Origin: Bradyrhizobium lablabi
GTDB lineage: Bacteria > Pseudomonadota > Alphaproteobacteria > Rhizobiales > Xanthobacteraceae
Length of the DNA: 64,000 nucleotides
Reading direction: 5' to 3'
Assembly: GCF_900141755.1 (NCBI RefSeq)
Contig: NZ_LT670844.1
Location: forward strand, 6,854,501-6,918,500
The translations under genes and the position numbers were made by a program. How positions within the stretch are numbered: the stretch's first letter is position 1; every line of letters starts with the position of its first letter. The notes under the pieces were generated by a model that saw only the letters and a list, made by a program, of their open reading frames with translations, was not told the DNA's origin and did not search any database. Shown one piece after another: positions 61,647 to 64,000 of this stretch.

Positions 61647-62511
61647 GGAGGACCCCCTCGAGTTTACGATTGTAACCATCGATGTCGCGGTTGAACTCGG
61701 TGAGCGAGAACGAGACATCCCGGATGGTCGGCGAGAAGCGGCCCGCTTCGACATCGGCGACCGCCTCATCATAGGCCGGCCGCTCGATGGGCTTCCACTT
61801 CACGATGTCGCCCGGCTTGAACAGGCACATGAAATCGCGCAGATAGCTGATCTTCTGATTGGGATCGTAGATCGGCATGGGCGTGATGCCGAACATCTGG
61901 TAACCGCCGGCACCGCGCACCGAGTAGATGCAGCTGAAGCAGCCGCCGTGCCCGACCGTCAGCTTGGGTGTGTCCGTGCGCGGGCGCAGATATTTCGGCG
62001 CCTGAATCTGCCGTTTGCGTTCGACCATCTGATAGAGGAAGGGCAGGCCGGCGACGAAGCCCACCATCGAGACGAACCAAGGTGAACTTGAATGCGCCTT
62101 GATGAACGCGTCGATCCCGTCGAGATTGTTGATGCGTGCCGCGTATTCGAGATCGGTGCCGTTGGGATCCTGATGGCGCTCGCGGAAGCGCATCAGCGTC
62201 TCGCGCGTCCAGGGATCGTCGTAAAGCACCGGGATCTCGATGATCCGCGTCGCGATGATCGGCTCGGACTTTTCGGCCGCCGAATCCAGGCGCTTCAGCT
62301 CGGCGAGCATATCATCCGGCTCGATCAGATCCGGATCGAACTTCACCTGATAAGAGGCATTGGCCGGGCAGATCTCGGTGACACCTTTGATCTTGGCGTC
62401 GCGTACCGCATTGGTGATGAAGAGGCTCTTGAAAAAAGCCTCGAGCGACATGGATTCATCCACTTCGGCGAAGATATGCTCATCGCCGCCGAAGGAAAAT
62501 CGAGTTTGCAT
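61636..62511 (-). CDS. pxpB: KipI/PxpB-like subunit
   Basis: 291 residues, ATG 62511 with AGGAGG ten bases upstream. The KipI (AHS1) domain shows IEIPVLYDDPWTRETLMRF, HSSSPWFVSMVGFVAGLPFLYQM, YLRPRTDTPKLTVGHGGCFSCIYSVRGAGGYQMFGITPMPIYDP. It is longer than E. coli PxpB (about 218 residues), with an extra N-terminal stretch. It acts together with PxpC. Starts 33 bases after accC. Confidence 0.9.
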   Translation of the reverse strand: MQTRFSFGGDEHIFAEVDESMSLEAFFKSLFITNAVRDAKIKGVTEICPANASYQVKFDPDLIEPDDMLAELKRLDSAAEKSEPIIATRIIEIPVLYDDPWTRETLMRFRERHQDPNGTDLEYAARINNLDGIDAFIKAHSSSPWFVSMVGFVAGLPFLYQMVERKRQIQAPKYLRPRTDTPKLTVGHGGCFSCIYSVRGAGGYQMFGITPMPIYDPNQKISYLRDFMCLFKPGDIVKWKPIERPAYDEAVADVEAGRFSPTIRDVSFSLTEFNRDIDGYNRKLEGVLHGH

Positions 62512-62544
62512 GGGACACTGGCCTCCTGTTGCTGACGGGGCGGA

Positions 62545-63963
<1,419 letters not shown>

Positions 63964-63979
63964 GGACAGTTTGAAAACC

Positions 63980-64000
63980 TCAAACGTCGATCTCGGCGAT
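63980..64000 (-). CDS. End of an upstream gene, probably a biotin carrier protein (accB-like)
   Basis: Only the last six codons and stop are in the window (IAEIDV then TGA). The usual order accB-accC-pxpB-pxpC and an ending like IAEIDV suggest a biotin carboxyl carrier protein. This is inference from context. Confidence 0.3.
   Translation of the reverse strand: MAEIDV

Overview
The window looks like the chromosome of an alphaproteobacterium of the Bradyrhizobium/Rhodopseudomonas (Nitrobacteraceae) group. This rests on high GC, many small orphan proteins of bradyrhizobial type, an IalB-like protein, typical bradyrhizobial palindromic repeats, and En-minus group II intron and IS types common in that group. 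These are judgements from reading the sequence; no database was searched.

Layout. 0-15.2 kb: the end of a heme-copper oxidase operon (subunit I C-terminus plus a diheme cytochrome c), a secreted alpha/beta hydrolase, an IalB-like protein, a large MscS channel, a NYN-domain protein, a Baeyer-Villiger monooxygenase with its esterase partner, a CAP-domain protein and an ABC exporter. 15.4-18.1 kb: pseudogene debris, then a group II intron that has split a dispersed palindromic repeat exactly in its loop.

19.2-37.6 kb is the most coherent region, an oxalate catabolic island. The leftward genes are oxc-frc (oxalyl-CoA decarboxylase, formyl-CoA:oxalate CoA-transferase), an OxlT-type oxalate/formate transporter, and sucC-sucD-panE-like-FAH-aldehyde dehydrogenase. 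The rightward genes are an IclR regulator and the glycerate-pathway operon gcl-hyi-glxR-glycerate kinase-pyruvate kinase. Oxalate can be imported, activated to oxalyl-CoA, and then either decarboxylated to formyl-CoA or (by a PanE2-like reductase, inferred) reduced to glyoxylate, which the rightward operon carries to pyruvate. Four intergenic sites in this island share a 17-bp imperfect palindrome (TGGYATRC-N-NNATRCCA), a candidate operator for the IclR protein.

37.6-60.4 kb is accessory and decaying. It holds two insertion sequences, a truncated Na+/H+ antiporter, a dense leftward run of very small genes, PilZ, HAD and DUF459 genes, an acquired M6-protease-like/PASTA gene between two copies of a small-secreted-protein locus, two broken SRAP genes, a nuclease remnant, a response-regulator remnant, a gene with a G13 tract at its ribosome-binding position and a transposase fragment. 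60.6-64 kb: a leftward accB(end)-accC-pxpB-pxpC cluster of the biotin-dependent carboxylase / 5-oxoprolinase type, cut by the window edge.

No rRNA, complete tRNA or CRISPR array was seen.
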